A stretch of DNA of 64,000 nucleotides, taken from CAXXIC01 sp049315325 (GTDB taxonomy: Bacteria; Bacteroidota; Bacteroidia; Bacteroidales; UBA7332). Below, one piece after another: positions 8,809 to 17,981 of the stretch. How positions within the stretch are numbered: the first letter of the stretch is position 1; the number at the start of each line of letters is the position of its first letter. The position numbers and the translations under genes are program-made. The stretch is from the NCBI GenBank assembly GCA_049315325.1, contig JBMOKJ010000004.1, positions 245,507-309,506 on the forward strand, read 5' to 3'. The notes under the pieces are model-generated. The model was not told where the DNA came from, made no database searches, and saw only the letters and a list, made by a program, of their open reading frames with translations.

Positions 8809-9543
8809 ATGATATCACAAGCAATAGCAAAATACGAAGCCGAGAAAGGCGAGAAAATTTCACTCAAAGCCGTGCTGTTCGATATGGACGGCGTGCTGTT
8901 CGACTCGATGGGCAACCACACGCTGTCGTGGTACAATGCCATACAGGAGCAGAACATCGAGTGTAACCGCGATGAGTTCTACCTCTTTGAAGGTGCAACT
9001 GGGAATTTCACCATCAATCGGTTGTTTAATATTCACTACAACCGGGAGGCTACTGATGCCGAAAAAGATCATATCTATAAACGAAAATCGCACTTCTTCA
9101 ATCAGTTGCCAAAAGCCGAACCAATGCCGTTTGCTTACGAACTGTTGAATACCGTAAAGTTAGCCGGACTTGTGCCAATTCTGGTCACTGGCTCAGGACA
9201 GCGCAGTTTACTCGATCGATTAAATGTTCATTTCCCCGATGTATTTACTGCCGACAGAATGGTGACTGCCTACGATGTGAAGAATGGTAAGCCCCATCCA
9301 GAGCCCTATCTTCGTGGATTGAAGAAAATAAATATCCAGCCACACGAAGCGATTGTAATCGAAAATGCACCACTCGGCGTGCAATCGGCTGCCGCAGCGG
9401 GTATTTTCACTGTGGCGGTCAACACCGGTCCAATTGACGATCACATCTTGATGGATGCAGGTGCTGATGTTCTTTTCGACTCAATGGAAGATCTTTATCG
9501 CAACTGGGAAAAGATTTATGCGCTGACTCATACTGCTGATTGA
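8809..9543 (+). CDS. HAD-superfamily phosphatase / phosphomutase (PgmB-like)
   Basis: The protein has 244 residues from the ATG at 8809. HAD motif I is LFDMDGVLFDS, with Asp25 as predicted nucleophile and Asp27 as acid/base. A four-helix cap is inserted after motif I. Motif II is LVTGSG, the motif III Lys lies in KNGKPHPEPYL, and motif IV is VIENAPLGVQSAAAAG. Known: this subgroup includes beta-phosphoglucomutase and small sugar-phosphate phosphatases. The substrate cannot be read from sequence. A start at 8722 is rejected because its first codons fall inside an AT-rich hairpin. It is transcribed apart from pgi and ends at its own terminator. Confidence 0.9.
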   Translation: MISQAIAKYEAEKGEKISLKAVLFDMDGVLFDSMGNHTLSWYNAIQEQNIECNRDEFYLFEGATGNFTINRLFNIHYNREATDAEKDHIYKRKSHFFNQLPKAEPMPFAYELLNTVKLAGLVPILVTGSGQRSLLDRLNVHFPDVFTADRMVTAYDVKNGKPHPEPYLRGLKKINIQPHEAIVIENAPLGVQSAAAAGIFTVAVNTGPIDDHILMDAGADVLFDSMEDLYRNWEKIYALTHTAD

Positions 9544-9583
9544 TGATGTATTAAAGCCGTATTACATAATTAATAATTCTAAA

Positions 9584-9619
9584 AGGAGCCAAATCTCTTG
9601 CGAGATTTGGCTCCTTTCT
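9584..9619 (+). terminator. Terminator after the HAD gene
   Basis: The arms AGGAGCCAAATCTC (9584-9597) and GAGATTTGGCTCCT (9602-9615) form a perfect 14-base stem with a 4-base loop, followed by T-rich sequence. Confidence 0.88.
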
Positions 9620-9657
9620 TTTGTATATAAAAATGTTTTTAAAATACCTAAATTAAC

Positions 9658-9687
9658 TTTGATTATTCGAATTTTACTGTAATTTTG
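9658..9687 (+). promoter_or_regulatory. Promoter of the beta-helix/FISUMP operon
   Basis: TTTG (9658-9661), an 18-base spacer and TAATTTTG (9680-9687) match the Bacteroidota -33/-7 pattern well. The transcript would have a leader of about 100 bases before the ATG at 9793; no clear structure is seen in it. Confidence 0.62.
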
Positions 9688-9792
9688 TATAATGCAATTC
9701 TCAAAAGAATCGATTTACCTGATTGTCGCATCGAATATTATGTAATATGATTTCTAATTTGTTGATAATCAATTTTATATAAATATACCACT

Positions 9793-12495
9793 ATGAAAAC
9801 TTTAAGAATTACACTGACTGTCTGTTTTATGATTGTTGCAGTAGCATTATCTGCCAAAACAGTCCGGTATGTGAAAGCCAATGCCAGTGGCGATGGAACA
9901 TCGTGGGCGAATGCCTCTGGCAGTGTGCAAACCATGATTGACAATTCAACAGACGGTGATGAAGTGTGGGTAGCAAAAGGCACTTATTACCCAACGACGG
10001 AAACCATTGCTCGTGATGCCCGTTCTCGCTCTTTTGTGGTAAAAAACGGTGTGAAGTTTTATGGAGGGTTTGCTGGTACAGAGACGGCTCTTTCGCAACG
10101 AGCATTAGCCGATCTGGATAGTAACGGCAAAGTCGATTCGTTTGAATTGTTGAATCAAACCATTCTGAGTGGAGATATCGATGGCGTAGCCGATGTGTGG
10201 ACCAAAACTGTAAACAGCGACTCTACTTGGGTTTGGTCTGTGACAGGAAACAGTGAAAACTGCTACAACGTAGTGACAGGCGCTGATAAATTTTTGATTG
10301 ATGGATTTTATGTGAAAGGGGGAAACGCTAATACTACAACCGCATCAAAAGGAGGGGGTATTTATATTACATCAGCCTCCGCTACGTCACTTATTACTAA
10401 ATGTACTGTTTCTGAGTGCTTTTCAATGTCCAGTGGTGGAGGTATATCTTCTTCCGCGGTGGTGAAAAATTGTCTAATTTCGAAATGCCATTCTGTAAGT
10501 GGAGGTGGTATTGACGCAACTTATTATACGATTAATTGTGTAGTTTGGAATTGCACTGCAACAAATGCAGGCGGAGGGATATATTATGGAATTACCACAA
10601 CTTGGTGGGATACAATGATTTTTAATTGTCAAGTTTCAAATTGTTCTGCAAGTTCCGGCGGTGGTGTCTACATGTCCCATAATAGTATTGCTAAATGTAA
10701 AATTTCTAACTGTATCGGCTTGAACGGAGGAGGGATTTGCACTGGATACGAATCAAATATTGATAGCTGTTTAATAAGTGATTGTTTTGCGGTTTTAAAT
10801 GGCGGAGGAATCAATGGTACACGTCCCCTAAAGTGTGTAGTGAAGAATTGCACTTCTTTAGGTAATGGTGGTGGAATTTACTCCAATTATGGGACCGATA
10901 GTTGTGTAATTTCAAATTGTAAGACACAAGGTAACGGCGGTGGTATTTATTGTCCAAATGTAAGAGATTGCAAAGTTACACAATGTATTGCCGATAAAGT
11001 TGGAGGTGGAATTTATTCGGATTCCAATTATTGTACATTAACTGATTGTTATGTTTCAGACTGTAAAGCTGGCAATGATGTGGGTGGTATTTTTGCTTCA
11101 TCTTTTGAAAATTATATTACGAATTGTGTAGTACTCAATTGTGCGACTGGAAGTGCTGGAAACGTTGGAGGAATATTCGCAGGTTCTCGAAGCTATATTC
11201 GTAGAAATTTTGCCTCAGTATGGAATTGTATAGTAAAGAATTGTATTGGAGGTGGGATTTCTGAAAGTAATGGATCGAACTATCCTGTTTCTAATTGCTT
11301 TGTTTCAAATTGCTCAGGTTTTGGTATTAATACGTCTGCAGTGAATTGTACTGTTGTGAATTGTTCCGGTGTAGGTATATCTGGAGCTGTGAATCCTACT
11401 ATTAATTGTGTTGTGGCAAATTGTCAAGGGGGCGGTATCTCCTATGGTCATGTATCAAATTGTGCTTCTTCTAATAATTCCTTAGATGGAGTAATTGGCG
11501 CTTGGGTCGTAGGTGATGCAACAAGCAATTATATTTCTCCGGATATTGTAGTGGCTTATGTTCGTCCTACTAGTTTTATTGGGGCTGCGACTACCGAAGC
11601 ACAAAAGACAGAATTGTTATTAGCCGACTGGCATCTTAAAAAAGGCTCACCTTGTGTGAATGCAGGAACCGATTCGAATTCTTCAAATGTTTTAAATAAG
11701 GGATACGATTTAGATGAAAATGCTAGAGTCGTTGCAGGTATTGTAGATATTGGTGCTTATGAATTCGATATTCCCGCCTTAGTATTACCTTCATCTGAGA
11801 ATTTTGATCAGTTAACCAAATGGGAAAATAGTGATTTGTTTCTCACTTCGTCTTTGCAAACCAAATGGCAAATTACCAATCAAAAAGCACTGTTCGACTG
11901 GCATACAAATCTGACATCAGTCTATTCAGAGGCGTTTGTTACATATCCAATGGATGCAACCAGTCTTTCATCTGTATTTATGAGATACGATCTATATTAC
12001 GAAGCTTATGCAGGCAGCATCTCACCTTTGGGAACAGAAAAGTTGAATGTAGAGTTTTCGACTGATATGACTAACTGGACTTCTATAACAACATTTAGCA
12101 ATGCTAATGGAACTATCGCAAACAAAACTTATAAGCATGACATCAGTAACATGGCTGCGGGTAAGAAATTCTATATCCGATTCAATGCTAGTGGAGAAAA
12201 CAGCAACCGTATAGAGAAATGGGAGGTTGATAATGTGATTGTGGATAAAGATGGTACGAGTGGAATCACTCCAATAATAGACCGGAAAATGAGTTTTACG
12301 ATTACAAATGGAACTCTTAAAATCAATAATCTGGAAGCCAACAGCGCAGTAGACCTATACAATATGGAAGGAAAGTTGGTTTTGAGCACTCATCCACAAA
12401 CTTCTACACAGAGTGTTTCGTTACCTCATCGTGGAGTATATTTGGTGAAAGTGAAACATGGAAATCAGACAGAGACAAAGAAAGTAGTTTGGTAA
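9793..12495 (+). CDS. Secreted parallel beta-helix protein with type IX sorting domain
   Basis: The protein has 900 residues. A signal peptide covers about residues 1-21. A beta-helix region (about 30-650) follows, starting with the WVAKGTYYP / FYGGFAGTE pattern of polymorphic outer-membrane repeats. About 16 CX4C units (NCVVWNC, NCQVSNC and similar) alternate with GGGI turns between roughly residues 200 and 570. A jelly-roll-like module lies at about 660-815. The last 75 residues are a T9SS type A sorting domain (AVDLYNMEGKLVLS ... GVYLVKVKHGNQTETKKVVW). It is therefore probably exported across the outer membrane and anchored or released by the Por system. Binding or enzymatic activity is unknown; no catalytic residues are recognised. 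It is first in a probable operon with two FISUMP lipoproteins. Confidence 0.88.
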   Translation: MKTLRITLTVCFMIVAVALSAKTVRYVKANASGDGTSWANASGSVQTMIDNSTDGDEVWVAKGTYYPTTETIARDARSRSFVVKNGVKFYGGFAGTETALSQRALADLDSNGKVDSFELLNQTILSGDIDGVADVWTKTVNSDSTWVWSVTGNSENCYNVVTGADKFLIDGFYVKGGNANTTTASKGGGIYITSASATSLITKCTVSECFSMSSGGGISSSAVVKNCLISKCHSVSGGGIDATYYTINCVVWNCTATNAGGGIYYGITTTWWDTMIFNCQVSNCSASSGGGVYMSHNSIAKCKISNCIGLNGGGICTGYESNIDSCLISDCFAVLNGGGINGTRPLKCVVKNCTSLGNGGGIYSNYGTDSCVISNCKTQGNGGGIYCPNVRDCKVTQCIADKVGGGIYSDSNYCTLTDCYVSDCKAGNDVGGIFASSFENYITNCVVLNCATGSAGNVGGIFAGSRSYIRRNFASVWNCIVKNCIGGGISESNGSNYPVSNCFVSNCSGFGINTSAVNCTVVNCSGVGISGAVNPTINCVVANCQGGGISYGHVSNCASSNNSLDGVIGAWVVGDATSNYISPDIVVAYVRPTSFIGAATTEAQKTELLLADWHLKKGSPCVNAGTDSNSSNVLNKGYDLDENARVVAGIVDIGAYEFDIPALVLPSSENFDQLTKWENSDLFLTSSLQTKWQITNQKALFDWHTNLTSVYSEAFVTYPMDATSLSSVFMRYDLYYEAYAGSISPLGTEKLNVEFSTDMTNWTSITTFSNANGTIANKTYKHDISNMAAGKKFYIRFNASGENSNRIEKWEVDNVIVDKDGTSGITPIIDRKMSFTITNGTLKINNLEANSAVDLYNMEGKLVLSTHPQTSTQSVSLPHRGVYLVKVKHGNQTETKKVVW

Positions 12496-12517
12496 TTGGA
12501 TAAATTGGATTCTCAAA

Positions 12518-14092
12518 ATGAAAACAATATTTCGCATCTACTTCGCTGTAATGGCTTTGGTGCTTATTTCGTGTAAGCCAGAGTTGGAAAAACAAAAACC
12601 TGTTGTCACAACTACGGAGGTTAGTTCTGTCACCGATAATGCCGCAACTTGCGGTGGAGATGCTATTACAGACAATGGTTCGTTTATTACAAATAAAGGT
12701 GTTTGTTGGAGTGTGAATTCACACCCCACTGTTGCCGATAGTATCTCCTACGATGGGCAGGATGAAGGAAACTACACGAGTCGTTTGAAAGGTTTAGCTT
12801 CAAATACCACTTATTACGTCAGAGCTTATGCGACCAATGCTGGTGGTACTGATTATGGGTCGGAAAAAAGTTTTACTACAAAAACTTCGTTGATTGCCAC
12901 TCTTCAACCCTCTGACATTGGAGCTAGCAAAGCAAAATGTGGAGGTAATATAACTTACTATGATGGGATTGCTTATTCTGCTAAAGGAGTTTGTTGGAGC
13001 ACCAGTCATAACCCAACGTTGAGAGATCAGCACACCGATGATGGTGTTGGAGCTGATGGATTTTATAGTTATTTGACGAATTTAACGCCGTCTACAACAT
13101 ATTATATTAGAGCATTTGTCACCTGCGGTACGGAAACCTCTTATGGTAATGAAGTAAGTTTTACTAGTATGAGTGGAATAGTAGACTTGTCAATAGATAA
13201 ATTATTTCCTCAATTTTCTACTATGGCAATAATTCAAGTAAATACATTGTCAATAGGTGGTTCTGAGATTATTGAAAGAGGCGTGTGTTGGTCTAAATTA
13301 TCAGGGGTTTCGGTGTCAGATTCAAAAGCAACAAGCCAAATAGGTATAACTGATTATACGGTGGTTATGTCACCATTGATTCCATCAACCAAGTATTATG
13401 CTCGTGCCTATACTATTACAGCATCGGATACTTATTATTCGAATGAAGTAAGCTTTACAACCAATGATGATTTTAATACGATTAAAGATGTCCAAGGCAA
13501 TATTTATGATATTGCTGTTTTTGGTAACAAAACATGGATGATTCAAAACTTAAGAACAACTTTATACGCTAATGGAGATTCTATACCTGTATTAAAAAGT
13601 AATGATCTTTGGCGTTTTACTAATGCAGGTGCTTGTTGTTCGTATGAAAATCTTGAAAATAATTTACAAAAAAATGGAAGGTTGTATAACTGGTATGCAG
13701 TTACTGATCCTCGTAAACTTGCTCCTGTAGGTTGGCATGTTGCAACCTATTCAGATTGGGATGATTTATTTAAATATGCAACAAGTCATCTTGGTAATTC
13801 AGCGTATATGTTAAAAGCAATAGCATCTAATAGCGATTGGGAGTCTACAGACTTGTCCGCAAGGTATATTGGTTTTAATATTAAAACCAATAACAATACT
13901 GGCTTCACTGCTCTTCCTTCAGGTTATCGTTATGAATGGGGTAATTTTTACAATTTAGGCATTACCGCTTTTTGGTGGTGTGGTGATGGAAATCAGAAAA
14001 GTTTAAAAATGATGTTTAATAGTGAAAGTGCTGAATTAGTTTCAAACTTAGCGACATTTGGCTGTAGCATCCGCTGTGTAAAAGACAATTAA
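12518..14092 (+). CDS. FISUMP-domain lipoprotein, copy 1
   Basis: The protein has 524 residues. The lipoprotein signal ends in LISC (Cys near residue 20). About three Fn3-like repeats follow (residues 28-315), each carrying a GVCWS motif and the strand TTYYVRAYATN or a variant. The last 200 residues are a Fibrobacter-succinogenes-major-paralogous (FISUMP) domain: IKDVQGNIYDIAVFGNKTWM, GRLYNWYAV, APVGWHVAT, FTALPSGYR, and a terminal IRCVKDN. Known: such proteins are surface lipoproteins of unclear role in Fibrobacter and Bacteroidota. It lies 22 bases after the beta-helix gene and 12 bases before its paralogue. Confidence 0.88.
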   Translation: MKTIFRIYFAVMALVLISCKPELEKQKPVVTTTEVSSVTDNAATCGGDAITDNGSFITNKGVCWSVNSHPTVADSISYDGQDEGNYTSRLKGLASNTTYYVRAYATNAGGTDYGSEKSFTTKTSLIATLQPSDIGASKAKCGGNITYYDGIAYSAKGVCWSTSHNPTLRDQHTDDGVGADGFYSYLTNLTPSTTYYIRAFVTCGTETSYGNEVSFTSMSGIVDLSIDKLFPQFSTMAIIQVNTLSIGGSEIIERGVCWSKLSGVSVSDSKATSQIGITDYTVVMSPLIPSTKYYARAYTITASDTYYSNEVSFTTNDDFNTIKDVQGNIYDIAVFGNKTWMIQNLRTTLYANGDSIPVLKSNDLWRFTNAGACCSYENLENNLQKNGRLYNWYAVTDPRKLAPVGWHVATYSDWDDLFKYATSHLGNSAYMLKAIASNSDWESTDLSARYIGFNIKTNNNTGFTALPSGYRYEWGNFYNLGITAFWWCGDGNQKSLKMMFNSESAELVSNLATFGCSIRCVKDN

Positions 14093-14104
14093 TCCAAATA
14101 TAAA

Positions 14105-15673
14105 ATGAAAACAACATTTCGCATATTTTTCGCTTTGATGGCGGTGGTGCTTCTGTCGTGTAAGACGGAAGATGAAAAGAAATTCCCCACAGTACGAACT
14201 ACTGCAGTAGTATTCATGTCGGATGCTACTGCCACCTGTGGTGGCAATGCGGTGTACGATAACGGTTCTTTTATATCGTCACGAGGTGTATGTTGGAATA
14301 CATCAGGAAATCCAACACTTGCTGATAAAAGGCTCTATTTAGGAGAAGGATTAGGTGAGTTTAGTGGTGATATTGGGGGATTAACACCCAGTACCAACTA
14401 CTTTGTGCGTGCCTTTGCCACCAACTCCGATGGTACAGCCTATGGCAATCAAGTGAGTTTCACTACATCAGCACCCAGCGTAACTACATCTGCTGTATCA
14501 GAAATTACGGTAAACAGTGCTACGTGTGGAGGCAAAGTGCTTAATAATACACTCGGAATAGGCATTACGGAACGGGGCGTTTGCTGGAGTACAACTATGT
14601 TTCCTACTATAGCAGACAGCAAAACGAATGAGGGTGCTGGAGGTGGTGAATTAGTGAGCAAACTTACAGGTTTGCTTTACGATACACAATATTATGTGAG
14701 AGCCTATGCCACTGCTAATGGCGTTACAAGCTACGGGCAGCAGGAGGAATTTAAAACTTCGAACGGAGGCTTAACGATAGGTGTCAATAAACAGCCCTTC
14801 GTTGGCACGAATATGGTGGATATGGTAGGCTCTATCACACAAAACAGTCAGTTGCAAATATTGGACTATGGTTTTGTGTATGGAACAACAACACTACCTA
14901 CAATCGAAAACAGTCAGAAAATTGTTTCCACAGAAAGCCCTGCAAAATTCCACAGCTTAATTAAAGGATTGATTGCTGGCACTGGCTATTACGTGCGGGT
15001 ATATGTGAAAACAGAACTGGGTAGGGCTTACAGCGATAGCTATAATGTATATACAGCAACTGCCGATCAGGTAATAAAAGACGTGGATGGCAACGAGTAT
15101 CACACCATTAAAATTGGCACACAAACTTGGCTGTTAGAGAATCTAAGAACAACACATTATAGAAATGGAGATCCAATACCTAATTTAACAGCTGATAATG
15201 ATTGGTTAAATGCAACTAATGACGCTTGGTGTGATTATAATAATATTGAGCCAACTGATTTGAGGTATGGACACCTCTATAATTGGTATGCGGTGAGTGA
15301 TTCAAGAAATATTGCACCTGTGGGTTGGCACGTAGCAACAAAACAGGAATGGATAGATTTGCAAATAGCGACAGGTGATTTTTTGTATGCAGGTGCTTAT
15401 TTAAAAGACCTTAAAACTTCAGATTGGAGAACTTTCCCTTCGTCAATTAATTTAAATTTTATGACAGCTTTTTCGGCTCTTCCTTGCGGTTATAGATCGG
15501 TTGAGGATGGTTTATCTAAACTTACTCGATGGGCATTTTTAGCATGGTGTGCAGAAGAATCAGATATTTCAAATGCTAGAACTGTAGAGTTAGATGATGC
15601 ATTTTATGAAGTGTTGATGAAATCAAGATCCAAAAAAGAAGGTATGTCTATCCGCTGTGTGAAAGATAATTAA
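14105..15673 (+). CDS. FISUMP-domain lipoprotein, copy 2
   Basis: The protein has 522 residues and is a tandem paralogue of the preceding gene. It has the same lipoprotein start (MKTTFRIFFALMAVVLLSCK), Fn3-like repeats with GVCWN/GVCWS motifs, and a C-terminal FISUMP domain (VIKDVDGNEYHTIKIGTQTW, GHLYNWYAVSD, APVGWHVAT, FSALPCGYR, IRCVKDN). The third repeat has lost the GVCW signature (YGFVYGTT). The FISUMP halves are conserved and the repeats diverge, as expected if the repeats set binding specificity; this is inference. A strong bidirectional terminator follows. Confidence 0.88.
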   Translation: MKTTFRIFFALMAVVLLSCKTEDEKKFPTVRTTAVVFMSDATATCGGNAVYDNGSFISSRGVCWNTSGNPTLADKRLYLGEGLGEFSGDIGGLTPSTNYFVRAFATNSDGTAYGNQVSFTTSAPSVTTSAVSEITVNSATCGGKVLNNTLGIGITERGVCWSTTMFPTIADSKTNEGAGGGELVSKLTGLLYDTQYYVRAYATANGVTSYGQQEEFKTSNGGLTIGVNKQPFVGTNMVDMVGSITQNSQLQILDYGFVYGTTTLPTIENSQKIVSTESPAKFHSLIKGLIAGTGYYVRVYVKTELGRAYSDSYNVYTATADQVIKDVDGNEYHTIKIGTQTWLLENLRTTHYRNGDPIPNLTADNDWLNATNDAWCDYNNIEPTDLRYGHLYNWYAVSDSRNIAPVGWHVATKQEWIDLQIATGDFLYAGAYLKDLKTSDWRTFPSSINLNFMTAFSALPCGYRSVEDGLSKLTRWAFLAWCAEESDISNARTVELDDAFYEVLMKSRSKKEGMSIRCVKDN

Positions 15674-15674
15674 C

Positions 15675-15712
15675 CAAAACGACCGCCTCAAATGATTGAA
15701 GCGGTCGTTTTG
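15675..15712. terminator. Bidirectional terminator between convergent genes
   Basis: CAAAACGACCGC (15675-15686) pairs perfectly with GCGGTCGTTTTG (15701-15712). T-runs follow on either strand, so it can end both the FISUMP operon (plus) and serA (minus). Confidence 0.88.
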
Positions 15713-15732
15713 TATTGAAGGGAAAAGGTTTC

Positions 15733-16647
15733 TTAATTCACTCTGAAGCGATCTACGCCGTCTTTGAGGAAGCTCACGATTTGTTTTGCAGCTGCAATAC
15801 CTGCGTTTACATTGGCTTCTGAGGTTTGTGCACCCATTTTCTTTGGGGTGAAGAAGTAGCGACCTTCTAATTTCTCGGCAAAGGCAGCTTTATTGTCTGG
15901 TGCCACATCCGATACGTAACGGAAATCGGTGCGCTCTTCCATCAGTTGAACCAACTCTTCTTCGTTGATCACCTCTTTGCGAGCGGTGTTTACCAAGATT
16001 GCATTCTTCGGTGTTTTGCTCAACAACGCGTAGTTGATCGATTTTTTTGTTTCGGGCGTTGCGGGAATGTTGATAGAAAGGTATTGACACGTGCTGTAAA
16101 GCTCCTCTACCGAAGATACAGGCGTGATACCTTCGTTTTTGATGACCTCTGCCGGAACAAATGCGTCGAATGCAAACACCTCCATTCCGAAGCCTTTGGC
16201 AATGCGGGCAATGTTGCGGCCAACGTTTCCGTAAGCATGTATTCCCAGTTTTTTACCTAAGAGTTCCGTTCCCGAAGTTCCGTTGTAGAAATTGCGTGCT
16301 GCAGAGACCATCATACCAAAAGCGAGTTCAGCCACTGCATTGGCATTCTGCCCAGGCGTGTTCATCGCGATTACTCCTCTGGCAGTAGCGGCAGCCAAGT
16401 CGAGGTTGTCGTACCCTGCGCCTGCGCGCACAACTATTTTTAGTTGATCTGCTGCTAGCACATCTGCATCTACAATGTCGCTGCGCACGATCATTGCATC
16501 CACACCTTTCACTGCCTCGAGCAGTTGTGCTTTTTCGGTGTATTTTTCGAGAAGAACCAGCTCGAAACCTGCTTCTTCCACTACCTGACGAATTCCACTT
16601 ACGGCAACTGCTGCAAATGGTTTGTCTGTTGCAATCAATACTTTCAT
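15733..16647 (-). CDS. serA: D-3-phosphoglycerate dehydrogenase, short Lys-type
   Basis: It oxidises 3-phosphoglycerate to 3-phosphohydroxypyruvate, the first step of serine synthesis. The protein has 304 residues, the short form without ACT or ASB regulatory domains. The NAD-binding motif lies in GIHAYGNVGRNIARI (about residue 135). The catalytic Arg region is VNTARKEVINEEEL. The usual catalytic His (in a PHxGA motif) is replaced: the sequence reads FFTPKKMGAQTSEA, so Lys-Lys occupies that place. This fits the type IIIK phosphoglycerate dehydrogenases reported in Bacteroides and Entamoeba. serC lies directly upstream on the same strand. Confidence 0.94.
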   Translation of the reverse strand: MKVLIATDKPFAAVAVSGIRQVVEEAGFELVLLEKYTEKAQLLEAVKGVDAMIVRSDIVDADVLAADQLKIVVRAGAGYDNLDLAAATARGVIAMNTPGQNANAVAELAFGMMVSAARNFYNGTSGTELLGKKLGIHAYGNVGRNIARIAKGFGMEVFAFDAFVPAEVIKNEGITPVSSVEELYSTCQYLSINIPATPETKKSINYALLSKTPKNAILVNTARKEVINEEELVQLMEERTDFRYVSDVAPDNKAAFAEKLEGRYFFTPKKMGAQTSEANVNAGIAAAKQIVSFLKDGVDRFRVN

Positions 16648-16670
16648 TTGTTGTCTTGTTTTAAATCACA

Positions 16671-16713
16671 AAGACGCTAAGTAAAAAGTTTCATCTTCTT
16701 TTCTTAGCGTCTT
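16671..16713. repeat. Hairpin repeat between serC and serA
   Basis: AAGACGCTAAG (16671-16681) and CTTAGCGTCTT (16703-16713) are perfect inverted arms. The sequence resembles the dispersed CACAAAGACGC-type intergenic repeats seen elsewhere in the window (26944-27019, 51541-51645). It has no T-run in the direction of serA transcription, so it looks like a repeat or mRNA-stabilising hairpin and not a full terminator. Confidence 0.6.
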
Positions 16714-16732
16714 TATCATTAGTTTGGTTGAA

Positions 16733-17800
16733 TTAAATATTTTTTTCGAATTCTTTCATCGTTTCTACCAGAGCCTGAATGCTGGTCTTTGGCATCGCAT
16801 TGTAGATAGAGGCTCTGAATCCACCTACTGAACGGTGGCCTTTGATTCCCATCATGCCTTTTGATTTTGCAAATTGACCGAATTGATCTTCAAGTTCTTT
16901 GTATTCTTCGTTCATCACGAAACATACATTCATCAACGAACGGTCTTCGGCTACGGCAGTGCCTTTGAACAATTTGCTGCTGTCGATTGCATCGTAAAGA
17001 ATAGCTGCTTTCTCTTGGTTGATTTTCTCGATTGCGGCAACACCACCCAATTGTTTGTACCACTCAAGCGTTTTCAATGCTGCGAAAGTAGGCAATACCG
17101 GAGGTGTGTTGTACATCGATTCGTCTTTGATGTGCGTTTTGTAGTTCAACATCGATGGAATCTGACGTGTCACTTTGCCTAGAGAATCCTCTTTCACGAT
17201 AGCCAAGGTAACACCTGCTGGCGCAAGATTTTTTTGAGCTCCCGCATAAATGATATCGAACTTCGAAATATCGATTGGGCGAGAGAAAATATCTGAAGAC
17301 ATATCGGAAACCAAACGTGCTTTCACGTCAGGGAATTGGTGCATTTGTGTTCCAAAAATGGTGTTGTTTGAAGTTACATGGAAATAATCGACATCGTCTG
17401 CCACTGTGTAATCTTTCGGAATAAAGCTGTAGTTTGCATCTTTAGACGAAGCAACAACATCTACTTCTCCAAACATTTTAGCCTCTTTAATCGCTTTCGA
17501 AGCCCAGGTGCCCGAGTCTAAATAAGCGGCTTTTTTCTCGAGAAGGTTGAATGGTACCATACAGAATTGCATGCTTGCACCACCACCCATAAATATGACT
17601 TCATAACCTTGAGGTACGTCGAGCAACTCTTTTACCAAGGAGCGTGCATCATTCATTACCGCAATGAACTCTTTTTCTCTGTGAGAAATTTCCAAAATAG
17701 ACAATCCCATTCCTGCAAAATCGAGAACTGCATCCGCAGTGCTTTTAATTGTGTATTCGCTAAGGATAGAGGGACCTGCAAAAAAATTATGCTTCTTCAT
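16733..17800 (-). CDS. serC: Phosphoserine aminotransferase
   Basis: It transfers an amino group from glutamate to 3-phosphohydroxypyruvate, the second step of serine synthesis, and also serves vitamin B6 synthesis. The 355-residue length is normal. It begins with the typical NFFAGPSIL. The phosphate-binding segment FMGGGASMQF and the PLP-Lys region IIYAGAQKNLAPAGVTLAIV (Lys near residue 194) are clear. The C-terminal GHRSVGGFRASIYNAM is conserved. It lies upstream of serA on the same strand, separated by 85 bases with a hairpin. Confidence 0.97.
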   Translation of the reverse strand: MKKHNFFAGPSILSEYTIKSTADAVLDFAGMGLSILEISHREKEFIAVMNDARSLVKELLDVPQGYEVIFMGGGASMQFCMVPFNLLEKKAAYLDSGTWASKAIKEAKMFGEVDVVASSKDANYSFIPKDYTVADDVDYFHVTSNNTIFGTQMHQFPDVKARLVSDMSSDIFSRPIDISKFDIIYAGAQKNLAPAGVTLAIVKEDSLGKVTRQIPSMLNYKTHIKDESMYNTPPVLPTFAALKTLEWYKQLGGVAAIEKINQEKAAILYDAIDSSKLFKGTAVAEDRSLMNVCFVMNEEYKELEDQFGQFAKSKGMMGIKGHRSVGGFRASIYNAMPKTSIQALVETMKEFEKNI

Positions 17801-17849
17801 CTGAAATATGTTTAGAATAAAAATGTCTGATGGTCGTAAAAATGAGGTG

Positions 17850-17880
17850 CAAAATTACGAATTTTTTTCGTCTTAGCCAA
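17850..17880 (-). promoter_or_regulatory. Promoter of serC-serA
   Basis: Read on the minus strand: TTGG (17880-17877), about 19 bases, then TAATTTTG (17857-17850). This matches the TTG / TAnnTTTG pattern and leaves a leader of about 40 bases before the serC ATG. Confidence 0.55.
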
Positions 17881-17981
17881 TTTTTTTGTTTGAAAAAAGA
17901 GAAGTTAGGAGTGGTTCAAACTTTCAGATTGAAGGAGATAATGCCTATTTTACTTAAATTTATTAGCAAGTCTTTAAATCG

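Noticed and set aside
10330..11510. Possible CRISPR or DNA tandem array in the beta-helix gene
   Set aside because: The repetition is at protein level (CX4C and GGGI); the DNA units vary in length and sequence and there are no constant repeats with unique spacers.
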